This document shows, piece after piece, positions 18,739 to 27,832 of a stretch of DNA of 64,000 nucleotides. How positions within the stretch are numbered: the first letter of the stretch is position 1; every line of letters starts with the position of its first letter. The DNA is from a marine gamma proteobacterium HTCC2143 (GTDB taxonomy: Bacteria > Pseudomonadota > Gammaproteobacteria > Pseudomonadales > Dasaniaceae). Made by a program: the position numbers and the translations under genes. The stretch is taken from contig AAVT01000004.1 in assembly GCA_000169075.1 (NCBI GenBank), positions 124,001 through 188,000 of the forward strand. Reading direction: 5' to 3'. The notes under the pieces were generated by a model, which ran no database searches, had not been told where the DNA came from, and saw only the letters and a list, made by a program, of their open reading frames with translations.

Positions 18739-18957
18739 TCATCCGTTAGCTGCTCCCTTGATTTGCAATTCAAACATTGCCGGATTAGAGAGAAGTAAAT
18801 CAGTGTATAAGGTAAATTGTTTGTCTATTTCAAGCTTCGCCGCCACCTTCATGCTGTGGGTATTTTGTTTGACCTGAATTGCCAGATAACCTTAAGTCAA
18901 AACAACCGCCAGAGCACCAAGTATCTCGCCGATTGCACCTATTGCGTCCCAGTTCAT
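18739..18957 (-). pseudogene. Interrupted small membrane-anchored protein (MNWDAIGAIGE family)
   Basis: On the minus strand an ATG at 18957, preceded by a good GGGAGG site, opens MNWDAIGAIGEILGALAVVL. This is the recognisable start of a common marine-bacterial hypothetical family with an N-terminal membrane helix followed by YLAIQxKQNT. An in-frame TAA interrupts the gene at codon 22, exactly where the helix continues (then GYLAIQVKQNTHSM). The frame resumes for 50 codons and stops at 18739. Intact members are clearly longer, so the gene is both interrupted and cut short. Confidence 0.7.
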
Positions 18958-19529
18958 GAGTACCTCCCCGTACTAATATTGACACCGACGATAAGAGAGC
19001 CGGAAACTCCAGTGCCCTTGATCAGTTAATCTACAGGAAAGAGGACACATATGGCAATTGCCGTGGATACCTAGACAAACCATGGTACTGATAGTGGTAT
19101 CTTTCGTGAGCATCTGAATGTCGAGGGCATAGACCGCACGCTCAAAAATCTATAATTTATACAACAATTTTGATTAATGATAGCGTTTAAGAATTCATAG
19201 GTTAGATATAGTTTAGAGTTGGATCGTGAGGTATTAAGATCAAAAAAAATTGACGTTACCATGGCAGATGCAACTGGCCAATTTTCTCGCCAACATACGG
19301 GCAGTAACTATGTAAAAAAAGGCGATGACATTTCCTCCTATGTAAGTTGGTAGGGTATAGCAATTGATTTTGGTGCGTTATGTTTTCCAACAACCATGGC
19401 GGGCGGAGTAGTAAGCACAGGGCCTTGCAGTGGGGATAGTCAGAGTTTTTTGGAGGATGGTACAACGTCTCCGGCTGTGGGGAGCGAAATTTTGAACAAA
19501 TTAGCGGCTAGAAACAATGAATTATCAGT
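18958..19529 (+). other. Degenerate intergenic region
   Basis: No intact gene is seen between the broken gene at 18739-18957 and 19530. A plus-strand frame beginning at an ATG at 19260 runs to a TGA at 19531-19533 with one in-frame TAG (after ISSYVSW). It has protein-like composition (SPAVGSEILNKLAARNNELSV at its end). No family was recognised. The stretch looks like decayed coding sequence. Confidence 0.4.
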
Positions 19530-19628
19530 ATGAATATGGATAACTTAAATGGCGAAAGCCTTTATTCGCAAGAGGTAATAGACCTGCAAAAGCGCACAGT
19601 TGAAGGTGATATTTTTGAAGGTGCATAG
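19530..19628 (+). CDS. Very small ORF, 32 aa, possibly a remnant
   Basis: ATG at 19530 overlaps the stop of the preceding interrupted frame (ATGA) and reads 32 codons (MNMDNLNGESLYSQEVIDLQ at its start) to TAG at 19626. The overlap is of the type used for translational coupling, which suggests an old operon. The product is acidic and soluble in character and matches nothing I recognise. It may be the 5' part of a decayed gene and not a functional peptide. Confidence 0.25.
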   Translation: MNMDNLNGESLYSQEVIDLQKRTVEGDIFEGA

Positions 19629-19634
19629 TAAAGT

Positions 19635-19850
19635 TTAACCGGCAACTTCCAACTGCAACAAAAGGTGATTGATTTTTTCGTAATAAACCGATCGATCTAT
19701 TAGAAAAAATTGTAGAGAGCGAATGGATAATTGTTCTAAGGCATTTTTTTGGAGATCTGCCGGTAAGGCAATTAAATTACGTTCTATAATAGAAATACAG
19801 CAGCGGTATGCTTCGATTATACGACTCATATAATCGTCCGAAATTTCCAT
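19635..19850 (-). CDS. Possible small hypothetical protein, 71 aa
   Basis: A 71-residue frame on the minus strand, helical in appearance (MSRIIEAYRCCISIIERNLI, then LPADLQKNALEQLSIRSLQF), divergent from the exported protein gene at 19899. No clear ribosome site precedes the ATG and no family was recognised. It is listed because its composition is protein-like and it sits in an otherwise empty stretch. Confidence 0.3.
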   Translation of the reverse strand: MEISDDYMSRIIEAYRCCISIIERNLIALPADLQKNALEQLSIRSLQFFLIDRSVYYEKINHLLLQLEVAG

Positions 19851-19898
19851 TGTGACGTTTCGTATGGAGATAGAGATTTACGTCAGCGGGAGCTTTAA

Positions 19899-20561
19899 AT
19901 GAGACAGTTATTATATGTATTCATTCTTTTGAATTTCAATTTTTCGTTCGCCGAACCTGTAACTGAAATTTATCAGGCTAATGAAAAAAATAGCCAACAA
20001 CTGATTGATCTGCTGAATCCTGTTTATGGTTCGGATGCCAAATTCAGCAGTACTGACAGCGGCATTATAATCCGGGGAGAAAGACATATAGTCGACGAAA
20101 TACAGGTGCTACTTTTGCAGCTGGACCAACCAAAAAAGTCTTTTTTGGTACAAATAAGCAACAGTCCCACTAGCACCAAGAGATATTCCAGCCAATTGCA
20201 AGAAGCAGTGCTAACAAATTTCAATGTAACTGAAAGCATACCGCTGATTATTGTTCAGCAAACAGACAAACAGCAGGGTAATGTCAGCTCGCTGTGGTAC
20301 ACAGTAGAGACTTTGCCAGCACAGCAGCAAGCGTTGCGAATTGAGCTCGTATCCAGCGCCCATCAAATTGAGATAAGGCTCCTGATTCAAACGTTAGAAA
20401 ATGGTCAGTTTAGGCGAATTGAGAACACGCTAAGTGGCGATTTTAATCAGTGGCTGCCGATTATCAGCACGCAAAAATCCAGTGGCTCAGCTAATCATGT
20501 TAAGCGTGTCGGAACAGAAAGGAATAACAACCTATATATTAAAGTTACTCCTAACGCCTAA
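19899..20561 (+). CDS. Exported protein with a secretin N-domain-like fold
   Basis: A 220-residue protein with a cleavable signal peptide (about residues 1-18, ending FSFA). The segment at about 20-85 (EIYQANEKNSQQLIDLLNPVY, then DSGIIIRGERHIVDEIQVLL and LDQP) follows the pattern of the periplasmic N-domains of type II/IV secretins. No membrane-pore secretin domain follows; the remaining 130 residues are unassigned. It may be a stand-alone periplasmic adaptor. The gene is single and converges on ppdK, with 31 bases between the two stops. Confidence 0.65.
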   Translation: MRQLLYVFILLNFNFSFAEPVTEIYQANEKNSQQLIDLLNPVYGSDAKFSSTDSGIIIRGERHIVDEIQVLLLQLDQPKKSFLVQISNSPTSTKRYSSQLQEAVLTNFNVTESIPLIIVQQTDKQQGNVSSLWYTVETLPAQQQALRIELVSSAHQIEIRLLIQTLENGQFRRIENTLSGDFNQWLPIISTQKSSGSANHVKRVGTERNNNLYIKVTPNA

Positions 20562-20584
20562 ATCATCCGTCTATTAGGATAACA

Positions 20585-20604
20585 TTATCGGCCTAGTCCG
20601 ATAA
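20585..20604 (-). terminator. Hairpin at the ppdK stop codon
   Basis: A perfect 7-bp inverted repeat TTATCGG/CCGATAA with a 6-base loop that contains the ppdK stop codon. It lies between the convergent ppdK and the exported-protein gene. There is no clear T-tract on either strand, so intrinsic termination is not certain. Confidence 0.4.
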
Positions 20605-23199
20605 AGCACCCCCTACATTTGCCTGGGCAGCAGCTATCCGCGCGACGGGCACTCGGAAGGGGCTGCATGACACGTAGTCCAAGCCTAAATCATGACAAAA
20701 CTGAATAGATCGAGGGTCACCGCCATGCTCCCCACAAATACCATATTTGATGCCCTTTTTACGACCTCGGCTCTCGGTAACTGCCATCTCCATTAGCTTA
20801 CCCACCGCTCGTTGATCCAAAGATACAAAGGGGTCGCTTTCAACCAGTTTCTTATCCAAATACTGCGGTAAAAACTTGCCAACATCATCTCTGGAAAACC
20901 CATACGTCATCTGGGTAAGATCGTTGGTACCAAAACTCATAAATTCAACTTCTCCAGCCAGTCGATCAGCGCCTAAACAGGCTCGAGGTGTTTCCATCAT
21001 CGTCCCTACTTTGTAGGGTATGGAGATGGCTTTTTCTTTCAAGACCTCTTGAATGCCCTTATCAATGATCTCATTTAGCATGCGAATTTCACGCACATTA
21101 ACCACCAATGGGATCATGATTTCAGGAAACGGACGGTAGCCTTGCTCTGTCGCATCGACAGCAGCGCTTATAATTGCACGAACCTGCATTTCGGTTATTT
21201 CAGGATACACCACAGACAGGCGACAGCCACGGAAGCCGAGCATGGGGTTTACTTCATGTAGATTTTCGGTCATCGCTTTAATTGTTTCTACCGGCTTGCC
21301 GATCCTCTTCGCCAGTGCTGACATTTCTTCTGGCGTATGCGGTAAGAATTCATGAAGCGGGGGGTCCAGCAGGCGGACTGTGACGGGTAAACCATCCATC
21401 ACTTTAAATAACTCGAGAATGTCGTCGCGTTGGAATTCGAATAACATGTCCAAATATTTGAGGCGTTCCTCTTTGGTTTCAGACAAGATCATACCGCGCA
21501 TTTTATCGATGCGATCAGCAGCGAAAAACATATGCTCGGTCCGGCATAGACCGATACCTTCGGCACCCAGCTCTCTGGCTTTGGCGGCATCTTCAGGGGT
21601 CTCAGCATTCGCCCTGACCTTGAGTTTACGATGTTTATCTGCCCAGGATAAAAGTATTTGGAAATCGTCGCTCGAACTGGCTTCAGTTTTGGGTATATCG
21701 CCCAGCATGACTTCGCCGGCGGTGCCATCTAGAGTAATAATGTCACCGCGCTTAATCACAACACCTTCTGCGGTGACAGCCGTACCTTGCTGGTAATTGA
21801 TGGTAAGACTACCGCAGCCAGTTATAGCGCAGACGCCCATGCCACGTGCAACAACGGCAGCGTGAGACGTCATTCCACCCAGTTCGGTTAATATCCCCTC
21901 AGCTACTTTCATACCGTGAATATCTTCTGGAGTGGTTTCTCTTCGCACTAACACAACGGCGGTACCGTCCCTAGCTACCTCCACGGCTTCCTCTGCAGAG
22001 AAAACGACGGAACCGGTAGCTCCGCCGGGGCTAGCAGGTAGGCCATTGGCTACGATACTAGTTTTGGCGGCCGGGTCTACCATTGGATGCAGGAAGGCTT
22101 CTACATGTTCGGGGGACACGCGCATTAGCGCTTCACTTTCAGTAATCAAACCCTCATTAACCATATCGACAGCAATTTTGATCGAGGCACGGCCTGTACG
22201 TTTCCCGCTGCGAGTTTGCAGCATGTAAAACTTACCTTGTTGGACGGTAAATTCCATATCCTGCATATCGCGATAATGTTTCTCGAGCAAAGCTTGAGTC
22301 GCGTAAAGCTCTTTATAAACCTCAGGCATTCTTTCATTCAGAGCTTCAACAGGCAGCGGGGTTCTTGTTCCTGCAACTACATCCTCCCCGGCTGCATTGA
22401 ATAAATATTCACCAAAAAAGGCATGTTCGCCGGTAGAAGGGTTGCGGGTGAATGCCACACCAGAACCCGAATCATCACCAAAGTTACCGAATACCATCGC
22501 CTGAACACTGACAGCAGTTCCCAGCGTATCGGGGATATTATTCATCTCACGATAAACATTGGCGCGGGGTGTATACCACGACAAAAAGACCGCCTCGACG
22601 GCTAGCTTCAACTGCACAAATGGATCCTGTGGAAAATTCGCCAGTGTTTTGTAAATGACAATGATTGACTGCCAGTCCTCGGCAGTCATATCCACATCGA
22701 GTACCTTGTTGTGCGCCGCTTTGTACTTTTCGATCTCATGCTCGAAGAGCTTTCCGTCGACACCGAGTACCACATCCGCGAACATTTGGATAAAGCGTCT
22801 GTAAGAATCATAGGCGAAGCGAGCGTTGTCGGTTTTTTTGGCCAGTCCTTCAGCAATCTCGTCGTTTAGTCCCAGATTGAGAATAGTATTCATCATTCCC
22901 GGCATTGACACCGAAGCACCAGAGCGGACTGAAAAGAGCAAAGGGTTCTCGGGATCACCAAAGCGAGCGCCCATTTTTTTTTCCACCAGATCCAGCGCGA
23001 CGCGATACTCCTGCTCGAGTAACGATGGTAGCTGGTTGCCAGCTTCAAAAAATTCGCGACAGGTAGGTGTTGTAATAATGAAGCCAAAGGGTACGGGTAG
23101 CCCAAGGGTGGTCATTTCACACAGATTAGCGCCCTTGCCGCCGAGCAATTCGCGATCGTCTTTGCCACCTTCATTGAACAAGTAAACACGCTTAGCCAT
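20593..23199 (-). CDS. ppdK: Pyruvate, phosphate dikinase
   Basis: PpdK, 868 residues, interconverts pyruvate, ATP and phosphate with phosphoenolpyruvate, AMP and pyrophosphate. The N-terminal ATP-grasp domain starts GGKGANLCEMTTLGLPVP. The swivelling phosphohistidine domain holds GGMTSHAAVVARGMG with His446 as the phosphorylated residue. The C-terminal PEP/pyruvate barrel includes the FGTNDLTQMTYGFSRDD segment and Cys822 (YGICGEHGGD), the acid/base residue. Length and motifs are full. It is a reversible glycolytic/gluconeogenic step. No gene for the regulatory kinase/phosphatase is nearby. It is monocistronic. Confidence 0.97.
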   Translation of the reverse strand: MAKRVYLFNEGGKDDRELLGGKGANLCEMTTLGLPVPFGFIITTPTCREFFEAGNQLPSLLEQEYRVALDLVEKKMGARFGDPENPLLFSVRSGASVSMPGMMNTILNLGLNDEIAEGLAKKTDNARFAYDSYRRFIQMFADVVLGVDGKLFEHEIEKYKAAHNKVLDVDMTAEDWQSIIVIYKTLANFPQDPFVQLKLAVEAVFLSWYTPRANVYREMNNIPDTLGTAVSVQAMVFGNFGDDSGSGVAFTRNPSTGEHAFFGEYLFNAAGEDVVAGTRTPLPVEALNERMPEVYKELYATQALLEKHYRDMQDMEFTVQQGKFYMLQTRSGKRTGRASIKIAVDMVNEGLITESEALMRVSPEHVEAFLHPMVDPAAKTSIVANGLPASPGGATGSVVFSAEEAVEVARDGTAVVLVRRETTPEDIHGMKVAEGILTELGGMTSHAAVVARGMGVCAITGCGSLTINYQQGTAVTAEGVVIKRGDIITLDGTAGEVMLGDIPKTEASSSDDFQILLSWADKHRKLKVRANAETPEDAAKARELGAEGIGLCRTEHMFFAADRIDKMRGMILSETKEERLKYLDMLFEFQRDDILELFKVMDGLPVTVRLLDPPLHEFLPHTPEEMSALAKRIGKPVETIKAMTENLHEVNPMLGFRGCRLSVVYPEITEMQVRAIISAAVDATEQGYRPFPEIMIPLVVNVREIRMLNEIIDKGIQEVLKEKAISIPYKVGTMMETPRACLGADRLAGEVEFMSFGTNDLTQMTYGFSRDDVGKFLPQYLDKKLVESDPFVSLDQRAVGKLMEMAVTESRGRKKGIKYGICGEHGGDPRSIQFCHDLGLDYVSCSPFRVPVARIAAAQANVGGALSD

Positions 23200-23552
23200 T
23201 AGGAAATCCTTAGTGTCAAATAAAATTAGGGTGCCGAACTAGGCGGCGAGTATAAAGCTTTTTGTCGGTGGTAGGGAGGCTTGTTTTAGTAGTAATTCGA
23301 GTTAATTCAAGGGCTTGTAGTGTTACTACCGGCTGGCGTTGTTTAAACGTTGAATTCCTGCTGTCTCTGTAACTGAACTACACTGTTAAGAATGTATGTT
23401 ATGCAAATAGCACTGTGGGAAATATCAGCAGACCTATACTATCTGTCGTAAGGCGTGGCTATGTAACGATGTTTAATGGCAAGCAAACATTCACTAATCA
23501 ATATAATTAGCCGCGTCGACGGTCGTCCCAATGTCCTAGGCGCAGTTAGCTG
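23200..23552. other. Intergenic region upstream of ppdK
   Basis: About 350 bases between two leftward genes, with no credible ORF. It must hold the ppdK promoter, but no confident -35/-10 pair was identified. Its right end contains one arm and the loop of the 12-bp inverted repeat at 23500-23563. Confidence 0.5.
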
Positions 23553-23563
23553 CTAATTATATT
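23500..23563. repeat. 12-bp perfect inverted repeat across a stop codon
   Basis: AATATAATTAGC at 23500-23511 is the exact reverse complement of GCTAATTATATT at 23552-23563, with a 40-base GC-richer spacer. The right arm contains the stop codon of the PLP-enzyme gene. There is no T-tract. It could form a stem at the 3' end of that mRNA or be the ends of a tiny inserted element. Confidence 0.6.
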
Positions 23564-24785
23564 TAGCTTCTTTTACTGCACGTTTGTCACCAGATTTTAC
23601 CTGTTCGATTGATTCCGTGAGGTCAGATAAATAGAGATTTGTGACTGTTTTATGAAACGGAGAAAGCATTAAATGCAGCGCCTTTGGCTGTGTGGTCAAA
23701 GAAGTGACCCACCCGCGGTCATACATTTGCTTATAGATCGCAAACACATCCACGTCAGGATGCTGGAATGCGATGATACCTAGTAAAGGTGTTCCAAGAA
23801 TCGTAAACCCCAATTCCCTTACGCCCAGCTCTATAGCCTTGCGGGCATCGGTGACCTGTTGATGTTTGTTTTTGTACCCTTCAATACCAAGGTAATTCAT
23901 GACAGCCCATGCTGCAGAAATGGCACCGCCGGGTCTAGTGCCGGCTAATGTAGGGGTAAGCATCCTACCGCCAGGCCAATCTCTGCAGTCAAAAATCATA
24001 TGCTTTTTTAGTTCAGCAGTCTTAAATAACACCGTTGAGGCTCCCTTCGCACAAAAACCGTATTTGTGTAAATCGGCCGACATCGACGACACGCCGGGAA
24101 CAGAAAAATCAAAATCGGGTATATCGACACCGTTCATTCTTACAAAGGGGGCAATATAGCCACCGACACAGGCATCGACGTGAAGCCAAACATTTTTTGC
24201 TTCAGCTATTTCACCCAGCTCTGTAATAGGGTCGATAAGCCCATAGGGAAAGTTCGGGGCTGAGCCTACTAACATGATTGTTTGATCGTCAATCGCGGTG
24301 CTCATTGCGGCACAATCGGCTAACAGATCGTCGCCGACGGGAATACGGCGCAATTCCAAATCCATCATTATTGCAGCTTTGTCAAAGGCAGGATGCGCGG
24401 AATAGGGCGCGACTATGTTAAAAAGGCCTGTCTTGCCTAGTGCATTTCTAGCGTAGTCTCTTGCCGCTTTAACGGCCATTGTGATTGAGTCGGTTCCTCC
24501 CGACGTTATTGAGCCGTCTGAAAGCTCAGACCCATGCAGTAAACCAAGTCCCATATCAATGACCTCGGCTTCCATTTTTCTCAGAGAGGGGAACGCCGTT
24601 GGGCCAAGGCCATTTTCCGACATGTATAGGGCATAGGCTTCCTTTTGTACTCGAGCAACATCTTCACCTGCGTTAAAAACATAGACGGCAGTCTTCCCCT
24701 CACGCCATTTTGCGTCGCCGCTACCTCGATTAATCATTTCCGCCGCGAGGTTGTCCCAGCTGCTTCCTTTATCGGGCATTTTCAT
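23553..24785 (-). CDS. PLP-dependent group II decarboxylase / sphingosine-phosphate-lyase-like enzyme
   Basis: A 410-residue fold-type-I PLP enzyme from the ATG at 24785, which has AGGAG seven bases upstream; a longer frame upstream lacks a ribosome site. Characteristic features are TSGGTDSITMAVKAAR (the cofactor phosphate cup), HVDACVGGY with the Asp that pairs with the PLP nitrogen, and SADLHKYGFCAKG with the Schiff-base Lys. This layout is shared by sphingosine-1-phosphate lyase and glutamate/tyrosine decarboxylase relatives. The substrate is not determinable here. It stands alone, upstream of ppdK in the same direction. Confidence 0.88.
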   Translation of the reverse strand: MKMPDKGSSWDNLAAEMINRGSGDAKWREGKTAVYVFNAGEDVARVQKEAYALYMSENGLGPTAFPSLRKMEAEVIDMGLGLLHGSELSDGSITSGGTDSITMAVKAARDYARNALGKTGLFNIVAPYSAHPAFDKAAIMMDLELRRIPVGDDLLADCAAMSTAIDDQTIMLVGSAPNFPYGLIDPITELGEIAEAKNVWLHVDACVGGYIAPFVRMNGVDIPDFDFSVPGVSSMSADLHKYGFCAKGASTVLFKTAELKKHMIFDCRDWPGGRMLTPTLAGTRPGGAISAAWAVMNYLGIEGYKNKHQQVTDARKAIELGVRELGFTILGTPLLGIIAFQHPDVDVFAIYKQMYDRGWVTSLTTQPKALHLMLSPFHKTVTNLYLSDLTESIEQVKSGDKRAVKEAKYN

Positions 24786-25358
24786 AGCGTTGCTCCTAAG
24801 TCTGTTCTTGATCATACACCAACTGGGCTAATAAAATTCATTGTTATTGCCAGCAAACGGTCATTTCCATTTAAACCTTTAGCACTGCAATATGAGCGCT
24901 AGAATGAGATTTTTTTGAAGCGACCATTGCCGAGAGATAAGCGCTCCAAAGTCCTTTTGGCACTGAGTCGGACACCGTTAAATTTCGAAGATATAGCGCG
25001 TTTTGTAAAAAGATTTACTCCGCTGATGCGTAATATACCCGTAGATATACAAAAATCTCATGACCAAAAACAGCAAACTCTAGGCTTTTATTATGATGGA
25101 GACTATTGATTTCACTGACAAGTTGTCAATGGCTACGCGATTGATAGGCGATAAATAGGTCTTACCAATGATAGGTTACTTATCATCAAGCAAAGACGTG
25201 TGGTATCAAAAGTCATCTTAAAATAAATTTTTACACATAAAACCCAGTCAGTATTTTCAGCGAAAATATTTTTCGAGCTAGTAATCGCTTTACTAACGCT
25301 GATATACACACGAAGAAATAGAGAAGATGGTAACGATCGAACAGGTATAAAAAATTGA
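24786..25358. other. Mostly non-coding AT-rich stretch with one doubtful small ORF
   Basis: No recognised gene. A plus-strand frame at 24915-25109 starting with TTG would give a 64-residue basic protein (RDKRSKVLLALSRTPLNFED within it). It has no clear ribosome site, so it is not called as a gene. The rest is AT-rich with no repeats or RNA structure that I can identify. Confidence 0.35.
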
Positions 25359-25586
25359 TTAACGCTTGTCTCGTATAGATTTAAATGAGGCAGGTATGCC
25401 CGCATCGGAAGAGACTGTACCCAAGCACTTAAGATAAAAGAACAATTCAACATCCACCTCATCTCTACTTGTAAAAGGCCCTATTTGTAGATTTTCTCGA
25501 GTTGAAAAAAACCATTGATCACTGACTCGGTAACATCGCCCTGTTCTAAAATGAACCTTATCGATCTCTCCAAATCGAAAGCTCAT
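25359..25586 (-). CDS. Small DUF6316-like protein
   Basis: A 75-residue protein. The core (FRTGRCYRVSDQWFFSTREN followed by GPFTSRDEVDVELFFYL) fits a short family common in Pseudomonas-related bacteria, with aromatic strand WYF/WFFxTRE then GPFxSxxEA, here assigned as DUF6316 from memory. A strong GGGGG ribosome site lies just upstream of the ATG. The function is unknown. It is isolated and lies in an AT-rich context. Confidence 0.6.
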   Translation of the reverse strand: MSFRFGEIDKVHFRTGRCYRVSDQWFFSTRENLQIGPFTSRDEVDVELFFYLKCLGTVSSDAGIPASFKSIRDKR

Positions 25587-25864
25587 AAAACCCCCTTTTT
25601 ATTCCCTTTGAATTATTCTAAAAACTCCGAATCGCACTGCCTTATTGTCATTGATAACATCGAATTTCTCAAACAAAAAATTAACGATATCTTCGAAAAA
25701 TTAGACGATTTTGATCTAAAAAATAATCTCCCTGTGTACAGTTAAATGGGTAAAAATTGGTTTATTATGAGAGTGATTTCGTCGATTTTACAGAAGGCTA
25801 TAGTCGTCGTAAAAGTTTTTATAGAATCATGCTTATCGAAAAGATTAATACTTTTTAATTAAAT

Positions 25865-26545
25865 TCAGCTATTAACAGCAAAGTATTTTCTTAAAGCTAA
25901 GTAATCGCGATAAATATCATCGCTACTAAAAGACTGTGTCCCTTGGGCGTTGATATCTGGCTTAAGAATAGCTTGCAGTTCTCCACTAGCATTCATTATA
26001 TAGAGCATTACTCCATGACTGACTGAGTATCTTTTATAACCGATCGCATCATCTGGCAAAGGCGTGAGTAGCGCCTGTAGACCTAGACTTTTTTCAAAGG
26101 AGAGATGTTCCGATGTATTTTCAGCCACCGTTAGTCCGATAAAACTGCGGCTAAAGAAAGGGATATAAGTGGCTAATTTTTCCACGGTATCTCTTTGTGG
26201 ATCAACGGTATAAAACAAGATATTGACATTGGTATATTGTCCACTGTCGATAATATTTCGTTCAACGTCTACCAAAGCGGCAAGCGTTGTTGGACAAATG
26301 TCGGGACAGTCAGTGTAGCCATAAGCCAGAATATGCCAGTCTCCCAAAAGACTTTCATTGGTAAACGGTTCATTTTTATGGGTCAATAAACTAAAGTTAC
26401 TAATTGTTTGGCTTTTTGGAATGATCACTCCCTTAATGAGGGGTGGTGAATTATTTAAATAGAGAGCGACAGTAAATACTGCGATAACCGATACAAAAAA
26501 AACTGCAGTTAACAACAGAAAAAGTGTGCGGTTTCTATGACCCAT
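25865..26545 (-). CDS. SCO1/SenC-family copper chaperone
   Basis: A 226-residue SCO protein with an N-terminal membrane anchor (about residues 8-30) and a periplasmic thioredoxin-like domain. The copper-binding CPDIC motif gives Cys80 and Cys84, and the third ligand is the His of the YSVSHGVMLY segment. SCO proteins deliver copper to the CuA site of cytochrome oxidase subunit II. It is the last gene of the leftward oxidase operon, two bases after ctaB, which supports that role. Confidence 0.93.
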   Translation of the reverse strand: MGHRNRTLFLLLTAVFFVSVIAVFTVALYLNNSPPLIKGVIIPKSQTISNFSLLTHKNEPFTNESLLGDWHILAYGYTDCPDICPTTLAALVDVERNIIDSGQYTNVNILFYTVDPQRDTVEKLATYIPFFSRSFIGLTVAENTSEHLSFEKSLGLQALLTPLPDDAIGYKRYSVSHGVMLYIMNASGELQAILKPDINAQGTQSFSSDDIYRDYLALRKYFAVNS

Positions 26546-26547
26546 GA

Positions 26548-27453
26548 TTAGCGTATTAACATAGCGAGATAGTGGTCGGCTAAAAGAGCTGAAAACAAAT
26601 AGAAAAGATACTTCACAGAAACCATGAAGGTTTTTATGGCGATGCCTTTTGAGGGACGATATTTTAGTGCCCAGGCATAATAGCTAAACCATCCGCCTAA
26701 AATGCTGGCAGAAATAAGGTATAAAAAACCGCTCATACCGACAAAAAAAGGCGCTAGGCTAACGATCCACAATGCCAAGCTATAAGCAAAAATACAGGTT
26801 TTAGTAAAAGCTATGCCGTGGGTTACCGGCAGCATAGGTACTTGGGCCTTTTTGTAGTCGTCTATTCGATCTATTGCTAGTGCCCAAAAGTGTGGTGGTG
26901 TCCACACGAAAATAATGAGTACCAATAGTATTCCTTCATGACTAATCGTATTCGTTACGGCTGCCCAGCCAATGAGCGGAGGTAATGCACCAGCAAGGCC
27001 CCCAATAACGATATTTTGTGGAGTGGCATGCTTCAAAAAAATGGTATAGATCACTGCGTAACCAATCAGTCCTACTAGCGATAGTATGGCCGTTAATGTA
27101 TTTACAAAAACAACCAGAATAAACATCGATGAAATGCCAAGAACGGCGGAAAAAAGCAGCGCCTGATTATTGTTCATATTACCCTGAACAACGGGGCGAT
27201 TCTTAGTGCGATGCATTTTGGCATCAATTTTTGCATCAACCACATGATTGATAACCGCAGCAGATGCGGCGGCAAAACCGATGCCAATCGTAGCGATAAT
27301 AACTGTACTAATGGGTACCCAATAAGGACTCGCCAATTGCATGCCAACAACGGCGGTGATGAGTAATAGGAAAACAACTTTAGGCTTGCATAGCTCTAAA
27401 TAATCTCTCCAGTTTGCAGTTGAATCAAGCGCACTAATGGTACTACTCATCAA
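26548..27453 (-). CDS. ctaB: Protoheme IX farnesyltransferase
   Basis: CtaB/CyoE, 301 residues, a UbiA-family membrane prenyltransferase that makes heme O from protoheme. The Asp-rich substrate motif is VVDAKIDAKMHRTKNRP, after LELCKPKVVFLLLITAVVGM in the first helix. Eight or nine membrane helices are predicted by eye. It lies between oxidase subunit IV and the SCO gene in the operon. No heme A synthase (CtaA) is found in the window, so whether the oxidase carries heme O or heme A is not settled here. Confidence 0.94.
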   Translation of the reverse strand: MMSSTISALDSTANWRDYLELCKPKVVFLLLITAVVGMQLASPYWVPISTVIIATIGIGFAAASAAVINHVVDAKIDAKMHRTKNRPVVQGNMNNNQALLFSAVLGISSMFILVVFVNTLTAILSLVGLIGYAVIYTIFLKHATPQNIVIGGLAGALPPLIGWAAVTNTISHEGILLVLIIFVWTPPHFWALAIDRIDDYKKAQVPMLPVTHGIAFTKTCIFAYSLALWIVSLAPFFVGMSGFLYLISASILGGWFSYYAWALKYRPSKGIAIKTFMVSVKYLFYLFSALLADHYLAMLIR

Positions 27454-27465
27454 CAGTTTCCTTTT

Positions 27466-27795
27466 TCATTGGCCTAAAAACAGCTGTCTAGAACTAAAAG
27501 TATAGTCGGCTTCCATTGCCATCAGCCAAATGAGTACTCCAATGGCGAGAGGTGGCAATAATAAGGTGCATTTAAGCGCGTAACGCTCCCAGCCAAGATG
27601 CATAAATATACTGATAATGAACCCCGCTTTTAAAAACATAAATATCAGTACCAGGGTCCAGCGAAGATAACCCTGAAATTGAAAGTAATCGACCATATAG
27701 GACAGAGTACTGAGTACAAAAAGTAGCGCCCATACTTTTAAATAAATGCCAATTGGGTGCTGTTGGTTGGTCGTCTGTTTTGCAGTTTGATCCAT
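27466..27795 (-). CDS. Cytochrome c oxidase subunit IV family protein
   Basis: A 109-residue protein with three membrane helices, matching the prokaryotic cytochrome oxidase subunit IV (CyoD/CtaF-like) family. The segment after the first helix (LVLIFMFLKAGFIISIFMHL) is typical, including the conserved KA...MHL pattern. It sits 12 bases upstream of ctaB and 37 bases downstream of subunit III in the operon. It is an accessory, non-catalytic subunit that stabilises the complex. Confidence 0.9.
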   Translation of the reverse strand: MDQTAKQTTNQQHPIGIYLKVWALLFVLSTLSYMVDYFQFQGYLRWTLVLIFMFLKAGFIISIFMHLGWERYALKCTLLLPPLAIGVLIWLMAMEADYTFSSRQLFLGQ

Positions 27796-27832
27796 GGAGA
27801 CACCTCGTTAACGCCTATTGTCTAAAGCTTAT

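Noticed and set aside
21380..21796. 138-codon frame opposite ppdK
   Set aside because: It is a shadow of a conserved gene with low-complexity Ser/Pro composition.
25515..25745. 76-codon plus-strand frame near 25.6 kb
   Set aside because: It overlaps the DUF6316-like gene on the other strand and has no ribosome site; its AT-rich composition explains the Lys/Asn/Ile/Phe content.
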